NCBI GenBank assembly: GCA_003667255.2
Contig: RCWM02000011.1
Coordinates: forward strand, 5,397,501 to 5,461,500
From: Euschistus heros
Taxonomy: Eukaryota > Arthropoda > Insecta > Hemiptera > Pentatomidae
Direction of reading: 5' to 3'
Length of the DNA: 64,000 bases
Below are positions 21,945 to 32,794 of this stretch, piece after piece (within the stretch, counting starts at the first letter, position 1; each line of letters starts with the position of its first letter). Both the position numbers and the translations under genes were made by a program. The notes beneath the pieces were generated by a model. The model was not told where the DNA came from, did not search any database, and saw only the letters and a list, made by a program, of their open reading frames with translations.

Positions 21945-22725
21945 AACTTACTGATTTTTTAAATAGTTTTTATTCATATTTACAACTGTATAAAAAAATA
22001 TAATAGAAATGCATCATGTAAATGAGATGATGTTTGTTTGTAACAAAATAAGGAACATTAGGGATTTTTCAAAGGATTTTGGATTTCAAGGATTTGATTC
22101 GAAATGAATTAGATGGTTTAGTGGAGCCAGAAAGCTCAACTCCAAATGTCCAAATTGGTCTGACAAATGTCGTGTAGATGAGTCTTTTGAAGTAAATCGG
22201 ATGTTTTGAACATTCCTCTTGTAAATGTTGGAGTCCTAGATAGCCAATCTGTTCAACATGATCAGTAGAATATCATTAACGGGTGCTGCATGACAAGAAG
22301 CAATAGGTTTAAGACCAAAGCCAAATCACTTGACGAAATTTGTTTGGATTTATTTCAATTCTCCACTTTTGATGAAATATTATGATATAAGATTGCAGTG
22401 TTTAAGAGGCAATGAAGAGATCATTGTTTACTGATAACACACAAGTGTCATCAGCGTATATAGTGAGTGCTAGGATCAGTCGGAATGATAGCAGTATACA
22501 CCGTGAATAGAATGTGACTTAGAATAGTTCCTTGAGGAACACCGGGTGATTGGATAAGAAGGAAAGAATAGTAAAGGTTATGAATTATTCTAAGGATATT
22601 CTAAGGTATTATGTAAAAGTTAGGAATTTACGCAGTTTGTAAATAAATCCCGTATGCCAGACTCGATCAAAAGCTTGTTCTTTGTCAAGGAAGGTTTCCG
22701 TGCAGTAATTTCGCCCTCCTCTGCA
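21945..22725 (-). mobile_element. J1 LINE copy with reverse-transcriptase catalytic box
   Basis: This is the most informative J1 copy. On the minus strand: FDRVWHTGFIYKLRKFLT (motif A region, near 22640-22690), GVPQGTILSHILFTVY (motif B, near 22520-22560) and YADDTCVLSVNNDLF (catalytic YADD, near 22420-22460). Next come NWNKSKQ-type thumb sequence and a degraded RPIWT / NAPYFV region toward 22020. Reverse transcriptase copies the element RNA at the nicked target. Stops and frameshifts occur between the blocks, so it is a pseudogene. The low-coordinate end carries the J1 3' start TTTTTATTCATATTTACAAC. Confidence 0.87.
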
Positions 22726-24312
22726 GAAGAGACACTTATTAAATTTAACAATTAAACTTTAATGGAGTTCTTTTTATTTCAGGCTTCATTTATAAGAATT
22801 CCGTGCAAATTTAATAAATATATGTGTGTACTAGAAAATATGCCTCTTTTCAGTGAAGAATTGTCATTGTCCTAGCTATTCTTATTTTATCTTTTATGTT
22901 GACAATAAGATAGTCAGATTAAAAATCTAATAAAAAAATTAAATGTATTTCATGTTTGGAACCGAATTATTTAAAATTCACAGGACCTACTCTTTCAATG
23001 TATGTTTATTTAATATTCTTGAATAAATTTTGTTTTTAAAGAGATTTCTTTCTGGTAACGGTTCAGCATTTTCAGAAAAACTGTTCCTGGAATTGTTGAT
23101 TGTAGAATATAAGAGCGGTTCTACCCAAGCTGGAAATTTTAGAACAGAAATAGAAATTCTACAACTGTTATATAAAGCAGATCTTCCACCGACAAATCAC
23201 TGCATATTAATCAGCAACTTGGATCTTACTTAAATAGCACAGAGAACAAGTTTGATTTGAATATCAAACAACAAAAGAAAATTTTTGTATAATATAATGG
23301 TACTGAAATATTAAAAAAATAACTCCGAATTATATATTAAATTAACTCTGATATTGGCATTATTTATGAACAGTGATAAGACCGTCTATTTGATAAGTAT
23401 TACTTGTTCCATACCCTTACTGACTTGTTACATGTATAATATGCTGTAATATAATATGCCACATATAATACAATAAAAAAAAAAATAAATATGTGGTAGC
23501 ATATAAAATATATGGGGGATTCTCAGAGTATGGTCAATTTTTTGTAGAATAAATTATTTACTCAATTGATTAAATCCTTTTTTAATTTTTGCCCACTGCT
23601 ATAACAAAAGAAATATCTCTCCATAATAAAATATTAAAAATGAAAGTATATATTACTGAATTGATTTTATGATTGCTTAAGCTACTCAAATGTCACCACG
23701 GTGTGTCTCACTCTTAGTTTTCTTGTATCCATTTGTACATTTCTTTCGTTACGTAAATGGTAAATGGTTGTGGAATTTATTTTCACACATAAAGGAAATC
23801 TCAACAATCATAAATGTTTTAGATTTGTATTTTGGGTAATAATATAATATAAGTTTACATAGCTCCAAACCTTGTCCCATCATTATGATTTCATTACCAA
23901 GCAAAAAAAAAAAAAAAATTTGTGAGTTAAGGGGATTTCACCCACGTTTTTCTTTGTGCAATAAGTCACATACCTTTTCTATTGTCATTACCACGCTTTA
24001 TATTATCATAGTAAATTTACAAATTAATTTATTGGCTTCAATTTAATTAAGAATATCATTTGTTGTATAGCAGTTGACAGAAAAAATAATTTTTATTTTA
24101 GACATCTAGAAGTTAGGTTTGAATAAAATGCACGAATTATTAGTGCAGTAATGACATGAACTGTGCGATAATGAACATTTTTGAACTATTGCTCCCTTAG
24201 ATTTATAGGTTTTCTCCTGAATTAAATGTGTTTAAGGAGATGTAGATAGTTAGGGTAGGCAGTCATAGATACTCAGCAGATCAAAATAAAATTGTTATTT
24301 TATTTTAATTGT
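22726..24312. other. No gene recognised
   Basis: AT-rich. A 67-codon ORF at 23030-23233 (ends NHCILISNLDLT) is unrecognised and probably chance. A-runs at 23475 and 23905. No repeat termini identified. Confidence 0.4.
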
Positions 24313-24358
24313 TAAAGCCAACGTTTCAACTTGCATTGCAAGTCTTCATTAGGGCTAG
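24313..24358 (-). ncRNA. Degenerate hammerhead-like motif, second family
   Basis: Minus strand: AGCC (stem I), CTAATGA (core CTGATGA with G changed to A), stem CTTGC/GCAAG around a small loop, TTGAAAC, then ACGT and GGCT closing stem I. The order matches a hammerhead. The core G-to-A change should inactivate it. There are no coding remains beside it. Confidence 0.4.
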
Positions 24359-24359
24359 A

Positions 24360-25199
24360 AAGAAAGAAAACAAGGAAAAAGGTATGACTAAATTGTAAAA
24401 ATATATGTATAAACACACACCACAAAACATAAGAATGAGTGTGAACAAATAAATAAAAATAACATATGGTAGATAAATAAATAAATGTATGAGAGTTCGG
24501 ATAGTAACATAAAGGCAATATATAAAGGCCACGAAGACAATACATAAAGACTATTGAATTAAGGTTAAAATGAGAATAAATTCAAATGAGTTATAGTTAC
24601 TTAAAAGCTGATGAGTAATTTCAACATAATAATTGGTAAACATAAAAAATGTAGATACTAAGATGTTGAAATAATGAGGACAAGTTTGTGAGTTAATACT
24701 TAAAGGAGTTACCACTTAATGAGTAGATACAGAGTTAATAAGATATTAATTAATAAATAACTGAATTAATATCTGTATAATTGTCCATTTAGTATTTTAT
24801 TTTTGATTAGCACTGAATTATCAGAAATATTGCCTAAAAATTAATTTTTTTCTATTTTTTCCCCTAGGCTCTCAATAACAATATCACCAATGGCCCCTTC
24901 TACAATATAAATTTTCAGTAACCTCTAATATACTGTTTAAAACATTTAATTCAGGTGATTATCATTACCTAGCTGATATTGTCATTACCGCACTATTAAA
25001 ATTTTAAAATTTTAAATTTCTCATGAAAATAGGACTTTTAATCTCGACCATTTGTTTTTTTAACAGCTTAACGACAATAGAAAGTGTTGATATTTGAAAA
25101 AAAAAAATATTATATAACAGTAAAAATTATAAAACATTTTGTACTGAAAATTGCCCGTTATTTGAGGATTACCCATATATCCTAGAGTACCAGTTCTTG
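24360..25199. other. No gene recognised
   Basis: AT-rich with antisense ORFs (24312-24545) that are hydrophobic by base composition only. Nothing supported. Confidence 0.4.
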
Positions 25200-25571
<372 letters not shown>

Positions 25572-25689
25572 ACACACAATAGATGGACATCACAAAAGTA
25601 CTGCCAGGTGACATTTAATATTTTCTCCAGTGGAGTGGGGTCTAAAGTTCTCCACATATATCCTTGAAATTAACATGTGAACCAAACGT

Positions 25690-26300
25690 ACTCCATCCCA
25701 CAGAAGTACTGCATTCCAACGTTCCTTCCTTGTCCGATCCTCTACTCTTTGGAATTCCCTCCCCCCCTGTATCCGCAATGCTTCTTCCCTTGGAACATTC
25801 AAATCACTATTCTTTCACCATCTTCTTTCCCTCCAACTCGACGCTCTCTAATTGTAAGGATGTATGTACTATATATGTAATCGTCTAATTTAATTACCAA
25901 GACCGTCAGACATAAAACATAAGCATAAATTATATTTTGATTATGATGTTTTAATTGTTTGTAATGATAATTTTTGATTTTCTATCTTTTATTTTTCTTC
26001 AAGTTTCTGTTTTTTTTTTTCTCTTTTGCAATTTTATTTACAATGTTAACCTCTATTTTGTATACTTATTTTTTTCACCCTCTTTTTATTTAAAGTTTTT
26101 TTTTTTCTAGTTTTTTTTGTACCTTCTTTTCATACATATTTGTATTCAGTTTATCTATAAATATTTTTTATATATATTTATCTATATTATTTTTAACAGC
26201 CTCTCGGCCAGTTATGATCTTACTTTATGTTATTTAATGTTATTCTTGAGGGACTTTGTCCAAGAATAAAGTTTTCTTTCTATTCTATTCTATTCTATAT
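25690..26300 (+). mobile_element. CR1-like LINE 3' end with pentanucleotide tail
   Basis: Frame near 25699-25835 reads HRSTAFQRSFLVRSSTLWN, SLPPCIRNASSLGTFKSLFF, the usual C-terminus of CR1/L2-like reverse transcriptases (SF.VR...LWNSLP..IR). The 3' UTR ends GAGGGACTTTGTCCAAGAAT then AAAGTTTTCTTTC and (TATTC)n, a short-repeat end rather than poly(A), as in CR1-like elements. Strongly 5'-truncated. Confidence 0.75.
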
Positions 26301-26384
26301 TATGTAAAAATACTAATTTTTTTTTTTTTTTAATTGACTAGGTGTCTATATTTTTTCGGTTCAACATTTTTTTCACATTCAAAA

Positions 26385-26715
26385 ATGTAACACGGTCTTG
26401 ATCTGTAGGTGTTGCTCGGATCCGAAATTTGCCGAAAACAACCTGATTAGAAATGTATTGGAGAATATGTTTTGATACATAACATTTTTCGCTTGGACCT
26501 CCCGTGTAGGAGCTATATTGGTTTGATTGATAAAAGTCACGACAGCCTACGTTTTCAAGAGTTGGATCTTGTTCTGAACGCTCCATCTCTGTTGGTGTTG
26601 CTCGGATCGAATATATGACGTCAGTCAGGAGAATATTTTTTGATAACATTTGTCACTAGAGCCTACTTATTTGAAAGCTTTATTGGTTTAAGTATAAAAA
26701 GTCACGTTTGGAACC
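26385..26715. repeat. Two imperfect units of a repeat also present in the palindrome
   Basis: GGTGTTGCTCGGATC begins units near 26409 and 26592. Both continue with GGAGAATAT.TTTTGATA.A, ACATTT.TC.CT, TATTGGTTT and AAAAGTCACG. The same word order (CTCGGATCGAAAATTT, TTTTTCGCTAGGAC, GCTATATTGGTTGGAATAAA) occurs at 50480-50680 and inverted at 51580-51780. No protein or termini recognised. Confidence 0.6.
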
Positions 26716-27039
26716 CCTACTCTCTCTTAACTTATTTTATTTCGAATGATGATTAATTTTTAATTGAATTTGATTATTAATTAAAGTAATTTGATCCTTT
26801 TTATTCTAAAATGTAAATTTTTAAATCAGTAGATGACAGAAAGAGATATCCGTGATATATTGTGTTTTTTCCCAGTGAGGGAGAAAGTTTTGCAATATTT
26901 AATAACTTTAAATTATTATTATTATATATATTACTAATTAGCGATTGAACATCGAACGGGGAAGATGTTATTAATTACTGTCAATAAATCGGAGGTTGAA
27001 TTATATAAAGTTTACAAATAACATAAAAATATTATTACT

Positions 27040-27430
27040 AATTTTATTTCGCACCGGTTTTTTTTTAATTTCCCAATTCTTCTTTGGATTCCCCATTTCC
27101 CTATCAAGACCAGAAATTCAACAAAATTGGGAAAAAATTCACACTCCTGGCAGCACTGCATCACAGAAGGACCACAAGACATTTCAGTCATACTGGCTTA
27201 GTATACTTGCGCCTTAACGTAACTAAAATAATCATAATTAGGATTGATGAATTAATTGCTTAATTAATTCAGTTCTTCGAGGTAACTAAAACAGTGTTTT
27301 AGTTACCTCGAAGAACTGAAGATGAATGTTTAGCATTCGAAACTAGTTTTCTAATAAAATAATCTCAATGATTCATCAATCCTACTTTTATTGATTCTTC
27401 TATACCATCATGCGTACCTCAAGTAAAATA
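27040..27430 (+). repeat. Hammerhead-bearing repeat with perfect 23-bp hairpin
   Basis: It belongs to the family at 16620, 49435 and 52615. A perfect inverted repeat, CAGTTCTTCGAGGTAACTAA.. at 27270-27292 and its complement at 27296-27318, has a 3-base loop. It places a reversed duplicate of the ribozyme's 5' flank directly upstream of the ribozyme-like motif. Downstream AATAATCTCAATGATTCATC and CCATCATGCGTACCTCAA match the other copies. Confidence 0.65.
27312..27352 (+). ncRNA. Hammerhead-ribozyme-like motif, copy 1 (best)
   Basis: Stem I AGAA (27312-27315) pairs with TTCT (27349-27352). The core CTGAAGA (27316-27322) fits CUGANGA. After one extra T, stem II is GAATG/CATTC with loop TTTAG, then GAAA. 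ACTAGT (27342-27347) could form a 2-bp stem III or, being self-complementary, pair between two molecules as described for short-stem-III hammerheads. The unpaired T at 27323 is the main departure from consensus. Confidence 0.5.
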
Positions 27431-27554
27431 ATTTATGTTAATTTTTACTTAATTATTGAATTTTATTCAATTCAAAACTTCGCGTATAAATTACGACAAA
27501 TCGCAACACATAACTTTTGCTCTTCGACTTGAAACGTACCCACCAGTTTTTCTT

Positions 27555-28062
27555 GACAACATACCAATTCCTCCGACACTGTACACTACGTTGATCTGAC
27601 GTTTCACCGAAGAATGACATGGAGTCCACACTTCAAGAAAAAAAAGAGAAGGCTCAACCAAAGACTAGGACTTTTGTATCCACTCCTCTCCAAACGCTCG
27701 ACTCTACAACTTAAAGAAAAAATAACATTTATACTTAATAACTGAAACCTATATAGGACATACGCTTCGCAGATATACGGAACATCTAAAAAGAAACAAA
27801 CAAATTCTAAATCTTCCAGGCAAAAACATTCAGGACAATCACAAAATCACCATGACACGTAAGCTACATAAGTTTACATACTGACCTACGCATACCAACA
27901 TTTAAAGAACAAATACGAACCTACTAAAAACGACTCCACGAAAAATCACATGGACATCCTAATACACTTATAAACGACATGGCCACAATAAATATTCCTG
28001 ACAACGCCCAGGGAAGGCTAAAAAAGAGCTGGGTGAGAGACCTCTTAGACTAAATTAAAAAC
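27555..28062 (+). mobile_element. J3 Jockey-type LINE copy, 5'-truncated
   Basis: Plus-strand frames give LTFHRRMTWSPHFKKK, LNQRLGLLYPLLSKRSTLQL, FQAKTFRTITKSP, LHTDLRIPTFKEQIR, then GHPNTLINDMATINIPDNA and RLKKSWVRDLLD with a stop. This is the post-catalytic part of a Jockey reverse-transcriptase protein, in the same order as J1 and J2 but a different family. Frameshifts near 27725 and 27860. Its 3' UTR begins GGAGGTGCCGCTGGGTTCTG, also seen in the nested copy at 19222-19680. Confidence 0.85.
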
Positions 28063-28765
28063 AGGAGGTGCCGCTGGGTTCTGCCCCCACTCATCCCTTC
28101 CATGCCATTTTCTTTCTCAAAACAGATTCACTGGTTGTCTTTTTGTAAATGACAGGTGTCAATAAATATAAAGTAAAAAATAAAAATAAATAAAAGCTTC
28201 GATTTATTTTAAATAGAGGACGAATAAAAAATTTATTATAAAACAGTCGGATTAAATTTAACTTGAGCCGATTAAATGAGAAAGATCTCATTATAAAACA
28301 GAAAAACGAATTCAAACCAATTATTGAGTTCAGAAATTAAGACTCATTTCACTGTTACGTATTAATTGTGTAAGAGTTTACATTGAATTAATAACTAATA
28401 AGAAGTTGGACGTGAGAGCGTGTAGGCCTGAAAGTTGAGACTAAATTAATTCAGGTAAAGTTGTTTCCCGGCCCCATTGCGAGGGGAAATGTTTTCCAGC
28501 GTTCAGTCGTAGAGTGCTACAAAGTGGTTGGGAACAAGTAGTTTCGAGAATCATTTTGTACGTCCATTTTTTAAGTTCAATTCATATATTTATCTGAATT
28601 ATTTTACTATTAAAAACAAATGCCAATTGTATTTTAGAATTCAAATACGATTAAACTAAAATTATAATTTTATATCTTTGTATTAATCGTAACATTATAC
28701 TAAAAATGGCATGTTTTATTTTAATTTTTTTTTTTTTTTTTTTTTTTTTTATGAAGCTCCATATA
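28063..28765. other. No gene recognised; T-run at 28723-28750
   Basis: AT-rich, with one mixed-composition patch at 28400-28550. A 74-codon antisense ORF (28091-28315) is unrecognised. Confidence 0.4.
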
Positions 28766-29835
28766 CAGGGTGTTCAATATTCGATGGCCACCCCATTTTT
28801 TCACAGTTTTTGAATTTTGAAACGAAACTTTCAGGGTCTTAACTGTGTCAAATAAAGCTTTTCAGGTTATAGTCTGCTCTCCAACTTTCTCCAGTTCTTC
28901 TCCAGCGACACTAACTCTGGAATTTCCAATGGGATGTGGTATTTTTTACGACGGATTTCGATAGAAAATCAAATATTGAATGAATTTTATACCGGTATTT
29001 TTTTTTTTTTATCCGGGGCTTGTTGTTAAGCAATCTAAAACTGGGCTTGCAAAACTAAAATAAACTTTGAAAAAAGTATAAAATTAACCAGTACGACGAG
29101 CGGCAAGAACAGGTCGGCTTGGGAGGTTTCACCCGAAAGGCTCAAATCGTCGACCAGCCCATGATGAAACTAATATCATTTATGTACTGGCTACGGTGGA
29201 AGCGTATCCTCATCGGAGCATTCGATACATAGCCAGGAATACTCACTTAAGCATTGGAACGGTGTGGGACATAGTAAAACAACACCGTATGAGGCCGTAC
29301 CGCATTTCACTTAAGCAGGATACTCCACAACTTGCTGTGAGAGTTAGGCTAAGGTTCTGTTATTAAGTGGGTATTCCTGGCAATGTCTTGAATGCTCCAA
29401 TGAGGATACGCTGTAGTTTCATCACAGGCTGGTCAACGATTTGAACCTCTCGGGGGAAACCTTCCAAGTCGACCTGTTCTCACCGCTCGTCGTAGCAGTC
29501 GCGGAAAGTTCTTAATTTCATATTTTTGTTCAAAATCTATTTTATTTTTGCAATCCCATTTTTAGACTGCTTATTATCTTAAAATGATTTTTCGCGATTT
29601 GCGGTGGAACGGTGCCCCGGATAAAAAAATTCACTGGTATAAAATCGATTCAAAATTTTATTTTCTATCGAAATCCGTCATAAAAAATACCAAATTACAT
29701 TGGTAATTCCAGAGTTAGGATCGCTGGAGAAGAACTGGAGAAGTTTGGAGAGCAGACTATAACCTGAAAAGAAACATTAACTTTTTTTTAAACTTAAAAA
29801 AAAAAGGGGTGGCCTTCGAATATGGAACACCCCTG
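28766..29835. mobile_element. Fold-back DNA transposon carrying a transposase HTH fragment
   Basis: Ends are CAGGGTGTTCAATATTCGA (left) and the inverse of CAGGGGTGTTCCATATTCGA (right), flanked by TATA at 28762-28765 and 29836-29839. Arms of about 480 bp (28766-29253 and 29358-29835) are near-complete inverted copies, sharing GACGAGCGG..AGAACAGGTC and GCGTATCCTCAT.GGAGCATT. The left arm and loop (29190-29360) encode VLATVEAYPHRSIRYIARN, THLSIGTVWDIVKQHRMRPY and RISLKQDTPQLAVRVRLRFC. That resembles the helix-turn-helix region of IS630/mariner-type insect transposases (I.RILR.H...PY...L.QEL). No catalytic core remains. It probably arose by inverted duplication of a transposon end. Confidence 0.8.
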
Positions 29836-29839
29836 TATA

Positions 29840-30424
29840 TATTTAGTTATTTAGTGCTTAGTATTGGTTTTCTGTTAGTTTTTTCTATTATTCTCAAATA
29901 TTGTAATAAAAGCATTTATACATTATTCTCACTCAATAATTACTAAAGATAAGTTATTTTTCTGTTTTTATTATTTTAGTTTTAATTTACATTTTATATT
30001 AGAATAAAATTTGATTGATGAAGTAAACAAATCATTATATTAAAAAATGGTATCAGTAACATTGATCGTTGGTAAACAGCGGCAAGGGTAAGTTGATATG
30101 GTCTGTAATGGAGTGGTTTCGAGTGCGAAGTGATGTTACGGCTTGTGGCCCCCTCCACAGCTGCTAGTTCAGATAAATCACATTTTCCATTCCGTAACAA
30201 ATTATTATTATTGTTTTTTATATTACATCAAATAAAATAATTAATACTATAAAATACATAAATTTAGCATCACTTGAAATATTTACTAATTATACATGTC
30301 TTAGGATAATTTATTCTCTTTCCTTAAATAGAGGATCCAAAAAAATAACGCAAGATTTGATTTTGTCTGCAGTCAATTGCTAGCAAAAAAAAAAAATAAT
30401 AAAAAAAAAAAACAAATTCGTCAT
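29840..30424. other. No gene recognised
   Basis: AT-rich. A 68-codon antisense ORF at 29994-30200 (starts MLRNGKCDLSELAAVEGATS) sits in a small GC patch but has no family I recognise. Confidence 0.35.
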
Positions 30425-30656
30425 AAACCTACGACTCCCTGCCCTACAGAATCCTTCTATAACATTCCACCGATCCAACAGATTTCCTATCAAGGACTCT
30501 AACTAGACAAACGTTTAACTTGGAATCCACTTACAAGACTAAAACTACACGAAACTGCTCGTCGTTTTTGGCTTCTTCAACACTTCCTAGACAGAAGTTC
30601 AAACCTATCGATTAATTACAAAAGGCTCATTTACACGACAGTTATCAAACCTTTTT
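30425..30656 (+). mobile_element. J1 LINE fragment cut off at the J2 junction
   Basis: Frames give ALQNPSITFHRS-type upstream sequence, then LRLTWNPLTRLKLHETARRF, WLLQHFLDRSSNLSINYK and LIYTTVIKPF. The J1 frame should continue as WTYGVELWG. Instead sequence changes at 30657 to a J2 3' UTR. J1 does not resume downstream, so the J2 insertion was accompanied by loss of the J1 3' part. Confidence 0.75.
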
Positions 30657-32160
30657 TGGGCTCAGTTGATTCTTACACTAGTGGTTCGGCTGAGAGAAGA
30701 GTTGGGATTACTGTGGGCCCAGCTTGCCCTCCCATAAGATGGGGGACAAGCTTGGTCTGGGGTTTCCCTGAGATGTTGCGTACCGTAAAACGGCCTGACT
30801 TTGCACCAAGCTCACGTAAAAGTTTTAGTGAAGAAAAAGTGTTTAACTGTTATCTAAATAAGAGGTATTTTATATTTCTTACTTACTTATGACAATAATG
30901 ATTGGAGCTAAGGAATTTTTACGCTGATCCTAGTTACCTCTCATGTTTTATAACAGTTGGTTGATTGTAGTGTTTCAACAGGAGTGATTCATTTGTGGGA
31001 TAAAGTTCTACTTCCAACAACTAAATATTTCTCAAATCGATCAGGTTCTGTATTAATTTTATTCTATAATTATTTTAATTTCGATATATGATATTCATTT
31101 TGCTCAAATTATTTGCCAAAAGTCATGGTATTTAAAAATAAAATAGAATCCCCTTTTGGAAATGAATTTGTACCAGTATATTTTGTCGCAAAGTGACCTC
31201 CATGTGGTAAGAAGTCTTAGACATCAATGCTCCTTCTAAACAAATCAATAAACGAGGATATTTTGAAGTTGAGGAATTAATAGGCTGGTTAAAATCCAAA
31301 TTATTTGGGATAACGTTTTGCTTCTTATTAATAAGGTTTTTGCCATCTATGTTTAAGTATATTGATGAATGCTGTTAGAATTTTGCCTAATTATAGCTTT
31401 AATTTTTTTCCAGTTATAGTGTTCGTTTTTATATATTAACAATTTTTGTCTAACTATTGCAGATTGCAATTTCCCCAAAGTGTTTCTTTAAGAAGCTGAG
31501 TGCAATTTATTTTAAAGGTATTGTTTTGTTCCTTGTTTGCCAAAATTATAGTTGTTTACGTTATTTCAAAAATCGTGCAATTTCCTTTCTCATTTCAATG
31601 AAAACATTGTAATTTACAATTGCTTCCTTTCACAAAATCCTTACAAACAGAGAAAAAAATCACTAGGCTTATCTCCAAACACTATCAAGAAATGAATTGC
31701 ATCTCATAACTACTATCAAGCTTTAACTTTGTTCCAGAATACGCTTCTAATTCTTTTTTAATTGAAAAAATAAGAAGGTGCAAAGGCACAGGCATCCGGT
31801 TGACTTTGCACCAAAGTTTGAAAACAATTAAATTAATTATAAGTTTTGTAAATTTTGCAATTTCAAAATTATGCGATGAATCAACAACATTTTTAAGCTT
31901 ATTATTCAAAGCAAATATTTTATTCCACGCAATTTAAACATTATTGGTATGTAGTTAAAGAATGAAGTTCAGCAAAAATGGTGCAAAGTCACGCCGTTTT
32001 ACGGTACATTTTATATATAGTGTGATTGTGCTATTTATTTATTTTTTTTTTAATGTACATATTGTACTAATGGATTCTGTGTCACTCATATTAAGATCCC
32101 TCTTAAAGGACAGCTTGTAATATTTGTTTAATACAATATTTAAATATTAAAAATAAAAAG
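30657..32160 (+). mobile_element. J2 LINE 3' UTR split by a TA-flanked transposon
   Basis: 30657-30780 (CTTACACTAGTGGTTCGGCT, GAGAGAAGAG, GATGGGGGACAAGC, GGGGTTTCCCTGAGATG) aligns with the minus-strand J2 3' UTR near 15850-15960 (ACACCAGTGATGCAGCTGA). 32005-32160 continues with the AT-rich tail (AATGTACATATTGTAC, GGATTCTGTGTCACTCATAT, GACAGCTTGTAATATTT). The two halves are separated by the element at 30783-32004. Only untranslated J2 sequence is present. Confidence 0.75.
30783..32004. mobile_element. Non-autonomous TA-flanked DNA transposon (Tc1/mariner-like)
   Basis: Terminal inverted repeats of 26 bp with one mismatch: left CCGTAAAACGGCCTGACTTT (continuing GCACCA), right the inverse of CCGTAAAACGGCGTGACTTT. 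The dinucleotide TA flanks both ends (30781-30782 and 32005-32006), the target preference of Tc1/mariner elements. Length is 1222 bp. An internal copy of the subterminal word TTGACTTTGCACCAAAG lies at 31803-31819. No transposase could be read; a 74-codon antisense ORF (31685-31909) overlaps the internal repeat and is unrecognised. Confidence 0.85.
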
Positions 32161-32164
32161 ATCG

Positions 32165-32794
32165 GGGCCCTAAATCTGAAATTTAACTTTTCGAAGGCAC
32201 TAAATCATTTTAAATATAATTTCTCTTTATTTTGTCACTATTAAAAAAGTATTTTTTTAATTTTACATACAGAGGTACAATCTTAGTTTGAAAAATTCGA
32301 ATGATTTGTTCGTTATTCGCAGAGGGAAGTTACATCTAGGAAAATTGCTGCAAACAGTAAATATAGAAATGGAAGAATATTGTTTTACGACTCTGCGTAA
32401 CATCCTCCACTGCTGGTAAATAATAACAGCGATCCATAAATATTCATACAATTCGTTGGAAGAAACAGTTCCAAATATGGGACTAGAGATACCTATATGT
32501 GAGTGTTGTTTGGATTTAAAACACAGAAACTGGAAAAAAAATAATAAGCCCAGTTAACTATTGCGTCTATAACATGATTTTACTAATGTAAAACGTTGTT
32601 GCCTTTATTTGGTTATCATCGAATAATCGGATAAAAACAAATCGTAACCAATAAAAATATATGTTTATTTAAACATTACTCTTTACAAGCAATAACGTGA
32701 TGAAATTTCGTCATTAAAATTAATATTTACTCGGCCCAAACGAATATCATCTACTTTTTTCCAATTATTTTTTTTTCATCCTTTTTTAAACCAT
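32165..32794. other. No gene recognised
   Basis: AT-rich unassigned DNA, starting with GATCGGGGCCCTAAATCTGA. No termini, repeats or supported ORFs. Confidence 0.4.

Noticed and set aside
24312..24545. Hydrophobic antisense ORFs as a membrane protein
   Set aside because: Phe/Tyr/Leu richness follows from AT-rich pyrimidine tracts, and the ORFs overlap the hammerhead-like motif.
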